Below, piece after piece: positions 61,601 to 64,000 of a stretch of 64,000 bases of DNA; position 1 is the stretch's first letter, and each line of letters begins with the position of its first letter. The notes below the pieces were generated by a model, which made no database searches, was not told the origin of the DNA, and saw only the letters and a program-made list of their open reading frames with translations. Source of the DNA: Corticicoccus populi (GTDB lineage Bacteria > Bacillota > Bacilli > Staphylococcales > Salinicoccaceae); the NCBI RefSeq assembly GCF_042686195.1, contig NZ_JBHUOQ010000004.1, forward strand, positions 496,001-560,000, given 5' to 3'. Both the position numbers and the translations under genes were made by a program.

Positions 61601-62199
61601 ATCAGCCCGAAAAATAAATATACGGCAGTGCCCCATATAAAGACGGCAGAGCATTTATTAAATATATTCATTAAGCGTCCGCTGTCATCAATCCGCTGCA
61701 TGGTGCTGCCTGCAAGCATGAGACCGATGAACCACAACCATGACACAATAATGCATGCGGCAGTGAAAAGGAACTGCTCAAAGCCGGTGTATCTGAGTGC
61801 ACTTGTTCCGATGACACCGAAAATATCAAGTATTGCATGCGGATTTAACAGAGAAACAGATAATGCAAAGACAATCTGCTGCTTCCCGTTCAATGCCTTT
61901 CCCGTTCTCATCGCAGCAGGACGTGTACGCCAGATACTGTATCCCATATATAATAAAAATAAAATCCCTGCACTCATTAATCCGACTCTCAGCCATTCAA
62001 ACTGCAGCACAACCATCGATAAGCCGAGGACGGCAAGGAGTATTAATAATGTGTCACAAACTGCTGCGGTTACTGTGGCAGGAACGGCCCGGAGCAGGCT
62101 TTGCTGTGTGGCACCTTGTGAAAAAACAAAAACATTCTGAACGCCTAAAGGCAGAATCAGCCCGAAAGCCAGAATAATTCCGTGAAGCACAGCTTCCAT
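61597..62199 (-). CDS. LysE/ArgO-family amino acid exporter
   Basis: 200 residues from ATG 62199 (TTG 62208 also possible), six membrane helices. LILPLGVQNVFVFSQGA is the LysE N-terminal signature; LLNPHAILDIFGVIG follows the third helix. Exports basic amino acids (Lys/Arg). Monocistronic. Confidence 0.85.
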   Translation of the reverse strand: MEAVLHGIILAFGLILPLGVQNVFVFSQGATQQSLLRAVPATVTAAVCDTLLILLAVLGLSMVVLQFEWLRVGLMSAGILFLLYMGYSIWRTRPAAMRTGKALNGKQQIVFALSVSLLNPHAILDIFGVIGTSALRYTGFEQFLFTAACIIVSWLWFIGLMLAGSTMQRIDDSGRLMNIFNKCSAVFIWGTAVYLFFGLI

Positions 62200-62273
62200 A
62201 TGTATCAACTCTTTTTTATATGTTATTTTTTAGTATACAATAAAACGAAAGACAAAAGGAGATGCATATAGAG

Positions 62274-62732
62274 ATGAAAGTTATTGTAGATGCCGATGCG
62301 TGTCCGGTGAAGGATATCATCATTAAAGAAGCAAAGAAAAAAGATATTCCGGTCGTACTTGTGTCGAGTTTTTCACATTTTTCATCAAAAGATCTGGATG
62401 AACATGTCAGTGTCGTCTATGTTGACAGCGGCAGTGACGCAGCAGATTTTAAAATTGTGGCACTGATTGATCAAGGTGATATTGCGGTGACGCAGGATTA
62501 CGGCCTCGCATCACTTCTTCTGCCGAAAAAATGCAGAGTACTTCATCATAAAGGCTTTGAATACACTGGAGATAATATGAATCACCTGCTCGAAACACGG
62601 TACATAGGCAGTATGATTCGAAAGGGCGGCGGCAGAACGAAAGGTCCGAAGCCGTTGTCAAAAGAGGATAAGCAAAGTTTTCTTGGTATTTTCAAGAAGG
62701 TAATCAGTGAAGAATTATCACAGAGAAAATAG
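62274..62732 (+). CDS. YaiI/YqxD-family protein (DUF188)
   Basis: 152 residues from ATG 62274 (AAGGAG 12 bases upstream; ATG 62262 overlaps that site). VIVDADACPVKDIIIKEA, SDAADFKIVALI, VTQDYGLASLLLPK and RKGGGRTKGPKPL are the conserved blocks. PIN-like nuclease fold; activity unproven. In an operon with the GNAT gene at 62745. Confidence 0.9.
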   Translation: MKVIVDADACPVKDIIIKEAKKKDIPVVLVSSFSHFSSKDLDEHVSVVYVDSGSDAADFKIVALIDQGDIAVTQDYGLASLLLPKKCRVLHHKGFEYTGDNMNHLLETRYIGSMIRKGGGRTKGPKPLSKEDKQSFLGIFKKVISEELSQRK

Positions 62733-62744
62733 GAGGTCTGATGT

Positions 62745-63167
62745 ATGATTAAAGAGTTGAAAACATCGGAAGAAATACTGTGTGCTTTTTTAATAATGAA
62801 AACACTCCGTACACATTTAACAGAAAAAGAGTATTTGGAACTGGTCAATGAAGCGATGGAGAAAGATTCTTATCATTTATATGCACTATATGATGAGGGC
62901 AGCATGGTCGCGGTCACGGGTTTTAAGCCGATGATCACATTGTATTACGGACGGTTTGTATGGGTATGTGATTTAGTAACTGCTCCTGAGGCACGCTCCA
63001 AAGGATATGGTGAGACATTACTTTCCTATATCCACCGGTGGGCAGAAGAGAATCATTATGAAAGTGTCGCTTTGTCCTCCGGACTGAAGCGGACAGATGC
63101 CCATCGTTTTTATGAAGACAAAATGAACTACGATAAAGTCAGTTACGTATTTAAACATGAATTATAG
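62745..63167 (+). CDS. GNAT-family N-acetyltransferase
   Basis: 140 residues. CDLVTAPEARSKGYGETLLS (motif A) and VALSSGLKRTDAHRFYEDK. AGGAGGT ribosome site 12 bases after the DUF188 stop. Substrate unknown. Confidence 0.87.
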   Translation: MIKELKTSEEILCAFLIMKTLRTHLTEKEYLELVNEAMEKDSYHLYALYDEGSMVAVTGFKPMITLYYGRFVWVCDLVTAPEARSKGYGETLLSYIHRWAEENHYESVALSSGLKRTDAHRFYEDKMNYDKVSYVFKHEL

Positions 63168-63171
63168 TGTG

Positions 63172-63197
63172 AATCCCGGAATTTCCGGGATTTTTTT
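63172..63197 (+). terminator. Terminator
   Basis: AATCCCGGAA-T-TTCCGGGATT followed by TTTTTATT. Confidence 0.85.
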
Positions 63198-63398
63198 ATT
63201 TTAATCATCTGAGCAGGTCGTTGTTTTAATGTATTCAAGATTCTGCTGAATAAAGTTATTACAATTTTTAAGTTAGCTGTCATTTTTTACAAAAATTAAA
63301 AATAAAGAAATAAAATTTTAGTACCCGCTGGTTGACAGAGAACCCGTCGGTCACTTACAATATAGTTCTGACTTCATAGATGACTTTGTAGTTCTTTG

Positions 63399-63414
63399 AT
63401 GACTACCTAGTCAT
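63399..63414. promoter_or_regulatory. TetR operator candidate
   Basis: ATGACTA-CC-TAGTCAT, perfect 7-bp dyad 37 bases before the TetR gene, with two looser TGACTT/TGACTA repeats just upstream and a TTGACA-N18-TACAAT promoter before them. Confidence 0.6.
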
Positions 63415-63450
63415 AATGGAAATAAAATTTTACTTTGGAGAGGTGAAGAG

Positions 63451-64000
63451 ATGGATAAAAGAGAAGAGATTATGCAGGCTGCGATTCATTTGTTTTCTGA
63501 AAAAGGATATGCATCGACATCCGTTCAGGAGATTGCACACGAATGTAAAATTTCAAAAGGCACATTGTATAACTTCTTTGATTCCAAGGAAGCACTGTTA
63601 ATTGAAGTGATTCAGTATAACTACAAGAAGATGCTCAGACAGGCTGAAAACTTGAATCTGGATGATACACTGCCGAAGAAAGAAAAGCTGGTTCAAAAAA
63701 TTGTCGTGCAGTTTGTCGGTATCCGTGAAAACAAAGATTATATGCATATGCTGCTCAGTGCGCTCCCGCCTCATGACAATCCTGAAATTTTATTAATGAT
63801 GAAACGAAATCAGTTTACGATGATGAACTGGTATAAAGAATGTCTGATTGAAGCCTACGGCAGTAAAGTGAAGCCGTATATCTGGGATTTGGCATTAATG
63901 CTTCAGGGGATTATGAAAGAATATGCCACGCTGATATTCCGTGATCAGAAAGATATGTCGTTTGAAGATGTGGCCAGATTTATCGTCGCTCGTTTCGATA
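63451..64000 (+). CDS. TetR/AcrR-family regulator, cut by the window end
   Basis: At least 183 residues, open at 64000. ATG 63451 after GGAGAGGTGAAG. HTH: IMQAAIHLFSEKGYASTSVQ, then EIAHECKISKGTLYNFFDSK. The ligand domain is helical. The target may be the gene that follows outside the window, or its own promoter. Confidence 0.88.
   Translation, partial: MDKREEIMQAAIHLFSEKGYASTSVQEIAHECKISKGTLYNFFDSKEALLIEVIQYNYKKMLRQAENLNLDDTLPKKEKLVQKIVVQFVGIRENKDYMHMLLSALPPHDNPEILLMMKRNQFTMMNWYKECLIEAYGSKVKPYIWDLALMLQGIMKEYATLIFRDQKDMSFEDVARFIVARFD

Noticed and set aside
1..64000. CRISPR arrays, tRNA or rRNA genes
   Set aside because: No regularly spaced repeats and no tRNA/rRNA signatures were found on either strand.

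Overview
The window reads as chromosome of a low-GC Gram-positive coccus of the Staphylococcaceae. The guaB-guaA pair, a CidC-type pyruvate:menaquinone oxidoreductase that matches the staphylococcal enzyme from end to end, a PopT-type DUF368 protein, an OpuD-type BCCT carrier and staphylococcal-style cadCA and arsDA genes all point there. My guess at genus (Jeotgalicoccus- or Salinicoccus-like rather than Staphylococcus proper) is inference only. No tRNA, rRNA or CRISPR array was seen.

Layout. (1) 1-3.0 kb: two YflT-like stress proteins flank a possible cell-cell signalling locus: a PlcR/Rgg-type HTH-TPR regulator, an unannotated 43-residue secreted pro-peptide, and a YfbU-domain protein starting 4 bases after the peptide stop. 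(2) 3.1-6.3 kb: guaB-guaA, with a terminator-like hairpin in the guaB leader. (3) 6.3-24.5 kb: an 18.2-kb genomic island in the 3' end of guaA. It is bounded by a 15-bp direct repeat (6324-6338 and 24526-24540) and has paired GGGCAA arm-type motifs just inside both ends. It carries a possible ~90-nt sRNA gene, a decayed DUF3644 gene and serine resolvase, an orphan IS3-type OrfA, a 1286-residue KAP NTPase, an ArsR-ArsP-small-CC-protein operon, an arsD-arsA-CoADR/rhodanese-arsR-arsB operon and cadC-cadA-cadD. No integrase gene is left. (4) 24.5-26.6 kb: a non-coding stretch with a candidate type I toxin-antitoxin locus, a second sRNA candidate and a broken IS3-family element. (5) 26.6-64 kb: ordinary chromosome with short operons separated by clear hairpin terminators. 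It holds GNAT acetyltransferases, an aldo/keto reductase, hydrolases, PopT, an SGNH-LysM protein whose sequence blocks look circularly permuted, a macrolide phosphotransferase-like protein, CidC, an M42 peptidase with an unusual leader, a DUF5058 membrane pair, an MMPL exporter, BCCT and GldA. It also holds TenA under a TPP riboswitch, a tandem pair of unknown membrane proteins, a LysR/GltS/ureohydrolase/MFS cluster, PhzF, a LysE-type exporter, a YaiI/YqxD protein and a truncated TetR gene.

How the parts work together. The island is a toxic-metal island: ArsD hands As(III) to ArsA, which energises ArsB; ArsP probably exports trivalent organoarsenicals; CadA and CadD export Cd(II)/Zn(II). Each block has its own ArsR-family repressor with visible palindromes nearby. 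The KAP NTPase is a plausible phage-exclusion cargo. The observations most worth a second look are the regulator-peptide-YfbU locus, the sRNA next to the left attachment site, the small membrane peptide with a convergent RNA beside the right attachment site, the permuted SGNH protein, and the hairpin between the ribosome binding site and start codon of the M42 peptidase.
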